DNA of 64,000 nt from Ascaris suum (taxonomy: Eukaryota > Nematoda > Chromadorea > Rhabditida > Ascarididae): positions 6,998,553-7,062,552 of the forward strand of contig CM024172.1 in assembly GCA_013433145.1 (NCBI GenBank). The letters run 5' to 3'. A program made the translations under genes and the position numbers. The stretch's first letter is position 1. Every line of letters starts with the position of its first letter. The notes under the pieces were generated by a model, which saw nothing but the letters and a program-made list of their open reading frames with translations, had not been told where the DNA came from and did no database searches. Shown here piece after piece: positions 1 through 13,259 of this stretch.

Positions 1-425
1 TATTCCTTCACTATATAATTCAACCCATATAATTCCCAACAACAAAGATTTATTTTGATTCTACGTCTGCATGTGCAACAAATTTATTCTCTTATAATTT
101 TCACTCGTTAATCTCTAGTTGAGAGTGCACCCTTCACCGTTATATTTCTTTATCAGAATTAGGCTTTTCACATATTTTCGCATCGGTTAAATATTCATCT
201 ACCAATCAAACCATTCCCCAAATCTTTAGACACAGCAAGCACATAGTTTAGTTTGGAACTTCCTAACGGGAGCTACTAGCAAATGTTATTTAGTAATTAG
301 CCTTTCTAAGAAGGAATCCGTGGAGGAAATATTTCAACAGAGAGGATGATTTAAGAACCCCCATTCCTCCCTTCTCCTCCTTCCTCGTCCTCCCGATTTT
401 CCTGCAAATAGTGCTTTCTCATTAG

Positions 426-3400
426 TTCGACGAAAAAAGAACGAGAGAAGTCGTTTCATCTTGCATTCGGCATTTCCAATTCGCCACTGTTAAGGGGGCC
501 GCGATTTCGAGACAGCCGAGCCTCATTCTCTACGCATACGACGTGACAACGGGCGTTGTTGTCGACATTGGAGATCGGCTGAATATCGTACCTGTTATCG
601 ACGGTTAGTTACCCAGATTTGGCGCTTTTGTGCCACGTGGCTGTTAGAACTTCGAGTTAAAGTTTATAAGCTGATTCAAGCATCCCATAAGACAACCTTC
701 TTGTGACGGAATACACATATCTCACTAATTCTGGGCCTCCTTGAACATTCCTTTCTGTCATATCGAAATGCAGATCAGGTGGAGTAGAGTGGATCGTTTA
801 TCGCACAAGACAGCGGAACATCGTTAAGTTCACAGTTTTGACTTCCGGAGATGTGACACATGCGGAGATTCTGCATTTAAGTGGCAGCTGATAAGTGATA
901 AGTCTGCGTGCAAAAACGTCATTCTCTTTGTTACGTATGCAAATCATCACGTTCGATTATCGTTCAGCAACATTCCTTACACGCGACATTTAGTGTCCAA
1001 AGTCTTTAGTTTTAAGCACCCCATTAAGTATTCACATTGAATCGCATTAAATGTGCAGTTAATTGACCATATTGAAATTATTTATTTGCTGAACAGCAGG
1101 TGGAGGAAGTGAAACTGTATGTGAACGCGGCACTAGGGCAGACTTCTCAAATTACAACAAAATCATTACGTTGGAAAATCTCCGCAAAATAATTCACTTT
1201 TAGCTCAATTAGTCGGACATTTTCTCGCAAAATTTGCCCTCCTCGGCCATTGCCGATCGTCTCTCTGTGGGGTTGTTTAGAGGTGATAACTCTTCAATGT
1301 GTTTATTCGTAATCTCTCATATTTAAAGTTATTTTTTAATATTTCAGAATTACATTTCGGTGCTTTTAAGTTTTAAAACATTCAAGGGTACGTGCTCGAC
1401 AGTGCAATCGTTTCGCTTCCATATGGCGCATTGCAAATAACGAACGCATTACAAGCGAAATTGGCTGAGACCAACAAAGGGCTTTACACATTCAGATCGC
1501 CTGTTGAGAGGCTTATTCTCAGATATATCATGGAACAGGTCATCTACTTTATTTTGTCCCTTAAACCTGTTCTTTTCATTATTCATTCGATTTCTACGGT
1601 TTAACTTCTCTCAATGCAACGGTACAACGTGAAAAGAGTAACCACCGCAAGAATATAGTGCCCATTTGCATAGCAGTTAGCAATAATGCGAAAACATTTC
1701 ACATAAAACGATAAATATAACTGATAGTAGCAGCGCAGAACTGCAAAACGCTTTCAACGTAGGGGACGAAGTGTTTACGATGAAAGGATGCGAAGGTAAA
1801 GAAAGAGATGAGAAGCAAAAGTGGCATGGAGAACTCCTTAGAAATAAAAAGGATTGTTCGTGTCTTATTGCAAATCTTGTAATTTCAACGCGGCGAAAAA
1901 GTTCATAAAAGATTGAATCATCGGAGAATAGTTTCTTTGTGGTCCGCTTACATAAACTAGCGATTTGATCTGATGAATTTGTCACCTCAAGGAAAGGTCT
2001 CTCTCATAGAGGTTTTTTATCGAGGGATGCACCTTCCGATAACTGCGGGGAAAGTGCAGCATGTGATTTAGTCCCCCTCCCCCCCCCCCCCCCCCAAGAA
2101 AAAACACTTCATTCATTTAAAATAATGTTGAAAATTTTAGGCGTGCTATGTGTCAACCTCATTTGAAGAGGATGTACAAAAATGCAGGGATCGCCTTGAG
2201 AATGTCGATCTGATCGTCTCTTTGGATGAATTCCAACCAACCAGCGAAATGTTGAGCACCTTCAAGGTTCATGATTTTGAAAGAACTTTTTCGCACATCA
2301 TGAATGTCGACCACTCTTTGGTGGTAGTTCGTGGATTTTGACTTTTATTTATTTACAGTCCATCTTTATCTTCCATCGACCGTATTTCCCCCACTTCCAT
2401 CTGCGGTCATTTATTGAAATTTCGAAAGAGCATCCGTTGCAGCTTATCTCTTCTCAGGGAGACTGACCAATGCTTTGAATGTCTTTTTGCAACCTTATTA
2501 ACTCCAATAATATCCTAATCATCGCAACAAAAGAATCCGATCCGATTAGCGCAACTCATCTTAGGTCCCGTCTGGTTTTTATTCTCTTATCCTACTAATA
2601 TTTCCTATACCTCGTCCATGTTGCGATTGATGGTGACAGATGCCCTTATTATATGGTGATGAAGAAACTATGAAGTTCGCCCGGGGAACGATCTAATATA
2701 CTTAAGAAGGTATCAGTTGCCATGTGAGGTGAAAAGAGATTTTTGTATAGGTGCAAACTTATGATGGCGTTCCCTTTTCATCGATCTTATGAGCGTGCAT
2801 CCATTAAAAAACATACTGCTGACGATGCAATTGGCAGCTTTGCGGATGACTAATTGAAAAATGGTTTGCGTTTGCAGATTGATTCAGCACGGTTTACGGC
2901 CCCTGAGGGTCTTTTCAAGCCGAACAGATGGGGCCTCGACATAAAAGCACTGCCTCAGCTAATACATGAGGCCATCCAACTGGCACCCATCGACAGCCGA
3001 AAAACGTTGCTGAGGTGTGATAAGTAAATATTCTGGCTGCCTCGCTTATATCACTTGTTTGTGTAGCGATCAATCCTCATGTCTTCTTATTTATATAGCA
3101 TCTAAGCTTCGTTTGTCTCTTGCTGTGGTTAATATATGAATGTTCTGAAATGGTTGTGATTTAATCGATTTGTGGGCGTCTAATCTGCAGGATATGAGCT
3201 TAACTTAATAGCGTCAAGAAATATCCTAAATTCAGTAGTAAAATATGCAGCATTGCATAGGGATTTTGATTCTGACACATCTTAGTTCTAAAACGGCAAC
3301 TGTTCACGAACATTTTGTCCTGAGATTCTGTGATTTCAAAATGGCAACTCTTCAGGAACATTTATCTTGCCGGTGGTGCTTCGCTTCTTCCCGGTCTCGC

Positions 3401-4066
3401 TGAGCGCCTCGAGGTTGAAATTAGTGCACTGGTGGCACCAACAATTCACACTCAGGCAATTCAATTTTTTTGCTGCATCCGCTGACGTTTTATATATTCC
3501 ACTGGGAAAGGATATCAGCTCGTCGATTTTTTAGCGAGAGTAATAGATGAAGGAAATCCATCACGGAGGAGTTCTATGAATACGTCATCCGGGCCTTCTT
3601 ATTATATCTTCCTTTATTGACTCGCATCATGAATCTTTGAAATGCTTCTCTGACAAAGTCGTTCCCTTTCCCTATATGCAAAGCTTCACCACACATCAAA
3701 GTGTTCCTCCGCATGCTGTTAATAACTCTCCACTGCCTAATACATCAGAGAGAATGTAGGTTCTCAGTTTACATACATTACGGTGGATGTATTCACTCTC
3801 AAGCAAATAAAGTGGACGAGCACGTAACTAAGAGTAATCGAATAACAAATGAGGATATAGTTATATAGTGGGACCTTGGGAGGGTGAAGGTTATTAAGAA
3901 GCTAAAATGCATCACCTCCTTACAGGTACACCTTTCCCCATGGCGCTACAACGCAGCCTACCTTGGCGCACAGATCATCGCATCGAGTACGCAATTCGAT
4001 ACAACGTGCGTAACACTCGACAACCTCAACGAGTTCATCAACCAGCTGCAGTGTTCAACTTTCTGA
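426..4066 (+). CDS. Actin-related protein, 3' part (5' end outside window)
   Basis: Six exons join in phase: 426-603, 1387-1538, 2141-2266, 2878-3014, 3356-3455 and 3926-4066, giving 277 residues and a stop. The product follows the actin fold from about actin residue 115 onward. Seen motifs are LILYAYDVTTGVVVDIGDR (actin LSLYASGRTTG then the phosphate-2 loop), EQACYVSTSFEED (actin KLCYVALDFE), RFTAPEGLFKP (actin RFRCPEALFQP), IYLAGGASLLPGLAER (actin SGGTTMYPGIADR) and WRYNAAYLGAQIIAS (actin YSVWIGGSILAS). The phosphate loop reads DIGDR, not DSGDG, and the C-terminus lacks the usual HRKCF-type end, so this is a divergent Arp rather than conventional actin. The intron 3456-3925 starts with GC, not GT. 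Which Arp class (dynactin, chromatin remodelling or other) cannot be settled; roughly the first 115 actin-equivalent residues are missing. A likely poly(A) signal AATAAA lies at 4245. Confidence 0.85.
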
Positions 4067-6952
4067 TGCCTTCTTCATTAATACTCGCTCGTTTATTTTG
4101 CTTTCCTTTTAATTCCTCCGTTTTGTGCTCAACACACCAATGGAACAAATGAAGTATACCCATAGAATATAATCTTCTCAAACTTCGGTTGCTAGAGTCT
4201 CATTTAATGCAAATTGATTCTGGTGTTTATATGCATTAATAACAAATAAAGGTAATTTAAAACACGAGAACGTCGCAGTGCTGTATTCGGTTTGTTTCGC
4301 AAAGAGTATTGGGGACTTGATGTGTTTTTCGTTGTTTTCGAGTATTCACTGTATTTTTGAAATATCAGTATAACTGATTTTAACAAGCCTTTTGAAATGA
4401 TATGTGAATGTGCCAACATTTGTGTCATCTGTTTATGAGTTTTTTTTGCATTTTACTCGCTTCTTTTAAACAAGAAAGTTTCATGACCTATAATGCAGAT
4501 ATAGGAGTCAGTGCTTTTGGATTCCTAATTAAATGAGAGGGATTGTCGGAAATATTTTATGATTTGAATGCCGCTCTACTTGTATATTGTGATACTCAGT
4601 AACAAATACTTATTCGTTTATTGTCTTGTTGCCCTTGTTGTATCTCCATTTACCCTCCTTCTTTAATTAGCACTTATTCCTATGCTGCCAATTGAACTGT
4701 TTTTCGTCTTTTAAATGCATTTCGTTACTTTTTTTCTCACTCGACATACAGAGGGATCACAAAGAAATTAACTTAATGAACGCTCTACCGTGGATATCCG
4801 CCTGCTCACGTTGCAGTAAGCGGTTGTATGTTATTGATGGGTGGTGTTGTGTGGAGGAATTGGAAATAAATATGCTGCATTCGATTTTGTTGTTACATGC
4901 TTAAAGGCCTGTTCAGTCGACGAAAGGGTACCTGCACCCGCGAAGATGGATTTTATTCTTTGGACGTATTCGAAGTCATCGATATAATCATTAATCGGCG
5001 CGTCTCATTCCTATTTCTGCCATGAAGAAGACCTATTTTACGCAGCGAGGATGTTGCGCACATGAAACGATCTGCCACAATTGATACCTCTTTGTGCTAA
5101 TCAATACCGATATCACTTAAATAACAAGGGCAGATGGCCATAACTGACTTGCAGCCCTAGAAGCTCCCGGCAACCAACTGTCGACAAAACTTGGCGAACC
5201 TTATTCGGGGTGAAGATCGCATATATTTGGCAAATGATCACTATGAAATAGTGAAGGAGAAAAATACGTGCCATAATAAGGGACTAACTCCGAAGTAAAC
5301 AAAAGCTGACGGTTGTCTCTCATGTAGAGAAATACGCAGATGCGTTTTGCAACCGTGATGGCAGGAACTTCGCTGTAGAAAGTCAAAATCGTGTACACTC
5401 TCCTCTCCCCTTACCTTTAATATGGCTATCTTACTAGGTGTGTAGAGATAGTCCTTGTGATTTTATTCCGCGCACAGTCGATCGTTTGCATTTGAATTTG
5501 CACTGATTCAGTCGATTGCCTCAACTGCCATGAACGCGAACAGCATGCTTCTATGATGCGTCGGTGTAGCCAGTTGCTGTCATCACCTAGAGGTGACTGC
5601 TATTTTCGATAATGACGAGGAATCTTATCCATTCGTTTAGAGGATTCCCTCCCTCAGTGATCAACTCACCATTCCGTCCCCACATTACTAAGCAATCTGT
5701 TTACTCGAGAACAACCCGATCATAGTACTCCAACCCTCCCCAACATCTTCCGGAACGCGGCTTTTGAAAGACAAGCTGGGCGCTCTCGCTGCGAACAGCG
5801 AGCCGAGTCGCGCTCATACCCGCACAAAAATACGCACTGCTACCGTAACCTGCACTTCACGAGGCATTGCCAGTTGTACAGGCGCAGGTCGTAAAAGCGC
5901 TCAAATTTTTGCTAGGACAAGAAGTTTTTTAACTGTCCTTCTCAGGGTATGTTGTGTGCCAAATATGAGGTAGGTGATGTTGGTGATGGCTACTCGCTTT
6001 CATTATCAGAGCCCTATCAGTTGTTGTCTATTGTTGAAATGCTTGATGTTATCGTCTTCTCACTCTTATTAAGGTTGCAAATGCTTTAAGCAACTCCTTT
6101 AGTATAACTGCATTACGTCCCACATAGGCGGGTGAACTCATTTGAGGCTCCTGCTCAGATGCTTACTTGTGCTTTGGTCGGTGTCAACGTTTTGGCATTC
6201 GCTGTTATCTCGTTATAAGCTTTAGCATTGACGGTATTCGTCTGCTTCTGAAACGCCTCAAAGAGGGGCTGGTAGGTGAAGCAGGGGAGGGGGCTTGTGC
6301 CGTATGTAAATTTGGTGGCACACTCCGAGTAAAAGGGGTAAGAGGTGGCAAATATTCGAGGAAAACGACTGAGTTGGTGTGTACGCGCAAACATGCCAGA
6401 TAATGCTTCACTTCAAGGCAGGGATTTCTATTTGTGGAGAGCTGTGCACGTAATGCGCAGCTTCTTCTTGTACTTTCAGGGAGGGGGGGGGGGGGGGAGG
6501 CATGGGCAGCTACAATCGACGGGTGCGTTGAATCACACAGTTCAGTATTTTTGAATGAGTTCATATAGTTAGTTAGTTAATCGAATTTGGTTTGTTGAAT
6601 GCAGCCGAGCCGGCATTACTCCTCTATGTGCCGCCCGTTTCCGAAAGATTTGCGCAACGAGGTTATTGAGAATGCGTAACAAATTACTAGGTCATTTCGT
6701 AATGTTATCAATACAAATTTGGGACCAACCCCAATTTCATATTTATAGCTTTCAGATATTAATCTTTTATTTCATGCCGCCACGTAAATGGATCTTTTTT
6801 GTTATCTTCCAAGCTTCGCGTGGGAAATATTTTGCAGCGTAATATTTTCGTTATTAAGGAAAAAATTATTTCGAAGTGAAATGAAAAGACTCTGTTTAGA
6901 TGCCTATAGCGCCTCCATTTTCGAGGATTCGCAATTGAGTTGAGAAAGAGAG
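4067..6952. other. Intergenic region between Arp and TIPIN genes
   Basis: No exon chain could be supported. It holds the probable 3' UTR of the Arp gene (AATAAA at 4245-4250), a GC-richer patch at 5690-5900 open in several frames but without convincing splice context, and a 15-nt G run at 6483-6497. The promoter or trans-splice region of the TIPIN gene should be at its right end. Confidence 0.5.
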
Positions 6953-9900
6953 ATGGATGAGGCGGAAGATTTATTGGCGGAGAGTGTCTTTGGTGGTCGT
7001 GAGCCCAATGCTCCTACTTCCACTGACGAAAATGGTGATTTCTCAAGCAACTTGAAGAATTTTTTGATCTCATTTAGCGTTACGAAGATCAGTCTACAAA
7101 GAGTTTTATGCGCTTTTACAGGTTTGCTTTATCGAATCAAGTTATGGCGACTTCATTCGTACATCCATATGGGTGTCTACTGCTTGATAATTTAGACCAA
7201 GGATACAATTTTAGCCCCAGGAGGTAAGTTAAGAGGAGATTCCCTTCGTGCGCTTGGATAACTCCTCGATATCTGCACAAGTTCCAAATTTTTTGGAGTC
7301 CCCTAACTATTCTTGCATTGCAGTAGTGGTTACGAAATTTCAGAATTAAGCAATTGCGTTTTGATGCACAAAATCAAACAATGTAGTTTGTGATAATGAA
7401 GCCTTATCGGTTCTTTTATTCCCAGTGGGTCTGGTATCGATAAGTGGGCCTGATACAAAGGCTTTTTAACATGCTAATAGAGTTGACTAGTTTTTAGGGA
7501 AATACCTGGATCCTCGTATCTGTTTTTGACCTTGTAGTTCCTAATGCTGGTGACTTATTACTTGCATAAGTGTCTAGTGGAGTGATCACTTTTAGCGGTG
7601 CCAACGGATGAGCAGTTGTTAAACGACCTTTTCAAGAAAGGCGACAAGGCGAGAGCAGTCCCAAAACGGAAAGTCTTGCATCCGCAGCCCAAATTGCGCG
7701 AGCAGGAGTTGTGCGGTCCAAAAGGACTCATGGAGCTGAAGAAGATGTTCGACAGTTACACTCCTAATTCAAGGAAAAACCCGGTGCGTTTCTTTGTGTT
7801 CCTTAAAAAACAAGCAGTCAAGTGGCCGGAGACAACACAACTGTGGTCCGTTCGTTATAGTTCACACCGCTGTGCAGATTAAATGGCATTCATAGAGTTT
7901 CTTTCAAAAGCGGCCCTACTCCCTGACATCTCTTGTTGCGTTTCACGTGGATCTTGGTGGTTGGGAATATAATCCGAGTATCTCCACAATCGCAGTGGCA
8001 GAGTGGTTGAGAAGTGTTAGCGAACATTTCTTCTGTTGTGTACAGTTCTCTGTAAGGAAAGGAAAAGCATATGGTGGAGGTCGGTCTGCTTGCGGAGGTC
8101 GAGTATCACGTTTTGCTTTGCGCGAATACTGCTAGCGATGAAGCATCACTGCAAGTATAGCAGCCGCTCTGCAATACATGACTGTCGTCATATTTTGCAA
8201 CGAACGTTTTGTTTCACTCAGACTTAGATGGTAATTTTTTCTAAGTTTCACCGGAAACTTCTTGATGGATAAATTGGAGGATTGAATGACATATCAGTGA
8301 AGAATGTATTGATAAACTTTTGATATATTAAAGTATCGATTATGTCCTTTGATTAAAAGATCCAAACATCAATGGGACATCAGATAAGTAAACATTCCTA
8401 TCCTCACTTAACATGTAGTATGTTGCCGATGGGATGTGATGAACTAATTGTGATATTTCCCTCATTGCCCTATATTTTAAGACGAATGTGATTTTCCCTT
8501 GTTTCAGTATGAAAATCTTGCGGATATAATGAACAAGGTGGAATACTGGGCACATCTTCTGTATCCGAAAATGAAATTCGACGATTTCATAGCACGTGTG
8601 GAAACACTTGGCGATAGAAGAATGTTGAAGGTTCGGTGTTTTTCTTTGATTGGTTGCTTATTGTTGTCTCGGACCGATCGCGAAATGCTGTAATTGTCCT
8701 CATTTTATATGGGTTTCTGTTGGGAAAGAAGTTTTGATGAACTAGATGAAATCTGTGTCTCGTATCAGTGATTCACAGTTTATTGAATGGGAGAAGCCTT
8801 TTAGTATTTGTGCCCGGAGTTCGTTATTGCTTTTAGCTTGCGGCATTCTCGTTTCCTTGATCACCTTTGATAAGTGAGCACCGATGGATTGTTTTGTCGG
8901 GTACATCTTACTGTCGCGTGAGCAGCCAGTTTTTGACTCTCCTATTTGAACAACAGTGGCCTCTAACCAGTAATGCGGTTTATTGTGCATTGTGGTCACG
9001 CTTTGCTAATAACATTGGAGTTACAGTGCTAGCGGTTTTAGGTATTTGAAGCAGACTGATGAACGTTTCCTTGATCGAAAGTGCGGGAGGTTCAACGAAT
9101 CCCTTTTATTCGGTTTATCATGGCACATATGAAGCGTTAATTATTCTTTCAGGCTTGTACTGGAGAAGGTTTGAGTTAAGGAAGATGTTGGGGCGGAGAT
9201 GGGAAAATTCGAGGGTTGAGAGCTTGCCTCTTTTCATCCCTATCCAGCCTTACCCATCATCCACATATTTTTGTTTGGGAGCTTCTTTTGGGGAGGGGGA
9301 GAGGGTATGTTTATCCTTTTAAACAGTCACGAATGCTTGATTTTGGAAGTGTTTTCACATCGGCTGTATTGAAGTCTGCAATCAAATATGACTAGTGGAA
9401 TGCTTCTATTTTGTTTTATGCAGCTCTTTTGCGTAATTATTTGTAGACATACATTGAAAAGATGAGGCTCGGTATGCCACTAACGGACGATGATTTCACT
9501 GGAACGTCAAAAATGGATGCCGAACCTCTTAGGGAGCATAATGACGATATGGATAGTGAGCGTGATGATAAAGTCATCCTAAGGGGTCTTCCAGACGACA
9601 ATATCGATGAATTTATCGACCAGTTTTACGATGATCCAGCGTCAATGGTGGTTGCTGGCTCATCGCGGGATGCAAGTGCATCGGTAGGTGGTTATTGGGA
9701 TATACATGCTTTGAGTATATTAGGATATATATATCGGGATAAAAGTAGTATTTGAGTTAGGTGAAGGTAGAGCGGACAAACAACTTCCGGAGGTTTAAAT
9801 CCTGGGATGTCAGTCTATACTGGCTGTTGTCGTGGAAGGACCTGATTGCTGTTGATAGCATTTCTTATTTGCTTCTATCCTTGACTTGCTGTTCGATAAG

Positions 9901-10453
9901 CGCAATAAGTGGGGGTAGCTTTATCATTTGAAAGCGATTCCAATTTTTACTGGTTGATCGATAGCGTTGTAGCGGTGGAAATGTTGACAAAGCTATTCTC
10001 CACGCTTTCCTTCTTTCTGCTTTGCCTCTGTTTTCTTCTTTCATGTTGTGGAAATCCTATGATCGATGATAAAAGGCGAATATGCAAATTCGAACTGGCT
10101 TGTCTATTCGTTTAAAGAGTACAGTAGCATTACACGTTGCCGATAGTCAGTCATAAATTTTTTTGTAGTTCCAGAAGCCGTTTGAACTCACAGAAGCGCA
10201 ACGTCAGCGTATAATGAAGAACAAGCAAAGAGCTGAAGAACTTCGGAAGAAGCGGGAAGCTTTCTTGAACAGGCTTGATATACAACGTGATGAGGAAATA
10301 CTGTCCCAGGAGCAGCTAGTCAGCAAGGATTTCTTCGCTCAGGAATCTATCTCTGAACGACCACAGGTCTGTGCAGAACGACCCAGCAGTCCGGATGGGG
10401 CTGACATGATGGATGACGAAGATGCTTTGAATTTTATCTTCTCGTCGGAGTAG
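6953..10453 (+). CDS. TIPIN: TIPIN/Swi3 family replication fork protection protein
   Basis: Five exons, 6953-7034, 7596-7783, 8508-8630, 9447-9683 and 10169-10453, splice in phase to 304 residues. Residues about 45-145 carry the Swi3 (TIPIN/Csm3) domain: RKVLHPQPKLREQELCGPKG, then NKVEYWAHLLYPKMKFDDF with RVETLGDRRMLK, then EKMRLGMPLTDDDF. These match the family signature (KR..[30 protein letters not shown].DLP...EDF). The C-terminal exon has the basic helix LTEAQRQRIMKNKQRAEELR seen in TIPIN proteins. TIPIN binds TIMELESS, travels with the replisome, and supports the S-phase checkpoint and fork stability; that role is taken from the family. The start is the first ATG before an acidic N-terminus and agrees with the reading phase of exon 2. 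All introns are GT-AG, 486-816 nt long. The TIMELESS partner gene is not in this window. Confidence 0.93.
7991..8020 (+). repeat. tRNA-like D-arm (Pol III A-box) remnant in TIPIN intron 2
   Basis: The stretch tggcagagtggttgag matches the tRNA A-box consensus (TRGCNNAGYNGG) closely. A degenerate B-box-like ggtcgagtatc lies near 8097-8107, about 100 nt downstream. No full cloverleaf can be folded. It is probably a decayed tRNA pseudogene or tRNA-derived SINE. Confidence 0.3.
9755..9812 (+). repeat. tRNA-like A-box/B-box remnant in TIPIN intron 4
   Basis: The segment contains aaggtagagcggac, like a tRNA D-arm, and aggtttaaatcctgggat, like a T-arm (consensus GGTTCRANTCC with one or two changes). 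The two sit only about 25 nt apart, too close for an intact tRNA. This suggests a truncated tRNA pseudogene or SINE copy. Confidence 0.35.
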
Positions 10454-13223
10454 TTGTTCCTCGTTTTCAATCGATTATTGATTCCCAGTCGTTCATTCCT
10501 CAAAATTGCTTTGTTGCTGGTAGAGCCTTATTTGAAATTGAAGTGCGCTTAAATCACCTATTATAGGTTTTCCTTTCAAGAACCCATTTTAGTCGTTTTT
10601 TTCCAGGAAATGGCAATCGGAAGATGTAAACCTAAAATAGTAACTGGAAGACTAGCTGAAAGAAAACAACTGCTTTTGGGCGTTTATAATTCTTGAAGTA
10701 ATTGTCGAATTCTATATGATCTCTCCTCTTTCCTCCTCCCTTCATCCATTTGCACTTTCGCTGCTTACCTACTGCGTGTTTCTTTCATTCAAATCAGGGT
10801 TGAGATAATTTTTGAGTAAAAGGTCGACCGGCTGATCTTTCATGAACACTGAAGCAACAGTGTGCGATTTAGAAGAAGAGCTGTGATGGGCTGAATAGGA
10901 TAGCTATTCCAAAGACCTACTGAAATCATTGCGTGCGTGTTTTCTTTAAGAAAACTCTGTGGAGCCGTAGGGGAGTCGCTAAACGGTTCGAGCAAGCGGC
11001 TCATTCCCTCATTCGTTCGCTTATCCAGGGCATCTCTCGGTGCGGTGTTGGGTTCGCGACTTAGTATTAATTTTGGCATCATAATTAAAAGGACAGGGTT
11101 GGGACCATGGAGTGCAGAAGACAGCGGATGCTCTCGATGTGCTGCCGAGGGCATTTAGTCATCCATTGAATCAAATAATTCTGTGACCGTGCGTCGGATC
11201 GGCTCTTTTTTTTTGAATTGCTCAGACTTCTAGAAACTTCTTTCTTTATTGTTTGCTTTTTAACTCGTTCGTCTCAAGAATTCCCAACACTTCCTAATTA
11301 TCAACACGTCATCTTGCAGCTATCAACTTTTAGTTTTTCAAGACTTGTAAGGTTATGCTGGAAATCAACCACCATCCTTTCCACAGTTACAAAGGTTGAT
11401 GATCCGGTTGAGTGAACGAAACAATCGTACTGCGATCTGTCTCTAATTATGCACTCTTTGTTGTCTCTATTATGTACTCTTTCAAAAGTAGTGCCTTTGA
11501 GGTCATTGTTGAATGCTTTCATTACTCTTTTGTTACGATAAATGTTTGATGAAGTGTTTATTTTTCATTACGTACAAGTGATTCCATCGTTCACAATGAT
11601 CGTCGAATTTCTCAATGCTCACACCATTCGTTATTCTTCATTGCTATTTTATATGTCGATGTTGTTATTTGGAGACAGTTCGTGGTCCAATTTTTTCAAC
11701 AGTTCAGTGGCAAGTCACCAGTAGGGATGTAGAGTCCCTGTTTCTGCCGTCTATCCTTAATTTGTCCCTGAAGACTCGCAAATCCCTTTTTCGAGGCTCG
11801 ACCAGGTGCTGTGTGATCCAGCAACAAGATAAGGGGTTGAGGTTTTTATTAAGCCCTTAAAAAATCACCAGTAATAAGGCGGGGGGATGACACGACGGCA
11901 GGGGGACGTCGCTCCGATGGCATGTTGGCACGAATAGTGCCATCCCGCGGCAAGGAGCATCGAGGAGTCCTCACTCCTGAGACATTTTACAGCATGATTG
12001 CGCACCGCTACGGTACGAACCGACTCTTGCAAGGACGGCACCTCACGTGAACTGCAAGCAGACATGCTCTCCTTTCGCGAGCACTGACCCTTGCCTCGAG
12101 CCATTTGCAGAGTGTTCGTTCCGTCGTATGCACTACTCCTCTGCTGTGCATGAAAGCCGTTGATTTGCAATTTGCTGACACAGCCTCTGGTTTGAGTTAC
12201 AAAGTGGAAGATTATGTGGTGAGCAGCAGTAGTCGAAACTTTAAATCACGCCGCTTTCTATATTGCCAAGTTACTTGATGTGCAACTGTTGTAAAATATT
12301 GTGGTTTGTGTGGAAGTTTTGTATCTTGCCATCCATGTGGCCTTCTTGCAATGCAACTAAACATTACCACGGTTATTTCTTGCATCTACTTCCATTTATG
12401 CTTCCCACTTGATGATTTACTGGTCGGATCACAGATGTGGCAACCCGTTTATACGGGGTTTTGACCACTAAACGCTGGGATTTTTATTTCTTCATTTATT
12501 TACTTCAAAGTCCAGAAGTGTAAAGACACAGAAGTACCTGAAAATGAGCAGGAAGAGGGAGCAGAACGTTTATAAAGTTGACATACACGTGCAATACGTT
12601 AGGGGGGCAATATTGTGTAGATCAAAACGAATCGGCCGGGTTGAGTGCGTCAGTGATATCGGCAGGAAGCAGATTTCAAGGTCGAACAACATGAAACTAT
12701 AAACTATGCAGGACGTTATACCGCAACATCCTTGATTAGTTGGAAGTGACGCGCATTTCGACTATGGGGAGGGGCAAACTGAGATATTTCTAACAGCGAG
12801 GTGTCAGGAAACCGGCAAACAGCTGCAACAAACCTAACCATGCGATATTTCAGTGGTACGTGGTTAAATATTTCTAAGGTGGTAGAGTAATTCACCTGGA
12901 TATAGACCACGGAAGGCTTTTGAAAAGGTTGTGGAGGATGGCGAGTGCTTGTCGGTGTTTTGTTCTTGAAGGACTATCTTCATGTTTTGATTTGAAATTC
13001 TCGACAAAATTTTACCTGCACTGGTGGCAGCATGAGTTGCAGGTAAACGTGACCAAAGGTTTTCGCCAAATTCAGTACTGAAAAAGCAAAAAACTTTAGC
13101 ATCGGAACCGTACTTTGGTCTCATTTGTGGCAGTGTTTATTCGGTTTTGCTTGGGAGCACCTTCACGAGGCGCTTACAGTCTCAAAATTCCGTTTGTGAA
13201 GTATTTTTGAAAGTTGATTTTCG
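10454..13223. other. Intergenic region between TIPIN and NOM1-like genes
   Basis: No supported gene. A GC-rich patch at 11860-12180 is open on the minus strand for about 100 codons but lacks recognisable motifs or splice context. A second minus-strand open stretch at 12864-13124 is likewise unrecognised and may be repeat-derived. The promoter or trans-splice acceptor of the downstream gene should lie near the right edge. Confidence 0.4.
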
Positions 13224-13259
13224 ATGCAATCGCTGGGATGTATGAGATTTCAGGTAGTA

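Noticed and set aside
1..425. Search for upstream Arp exons
   Set aside because: No segment matches the actin N-terminal motifs; the 5' part of the gene must lie before the window.
5764..5973. Arg/Thr-rich open frame in GC-richer DNA
   Set aside because: No homology and no flanking exons; the composition reflects local GC content.
11865..12170. GC-rich minus-strand frame of 101 codons
   Set aside because: There is no start or splice context, low-complexity composition and no family match; kept only as a note in the intergenic entry.
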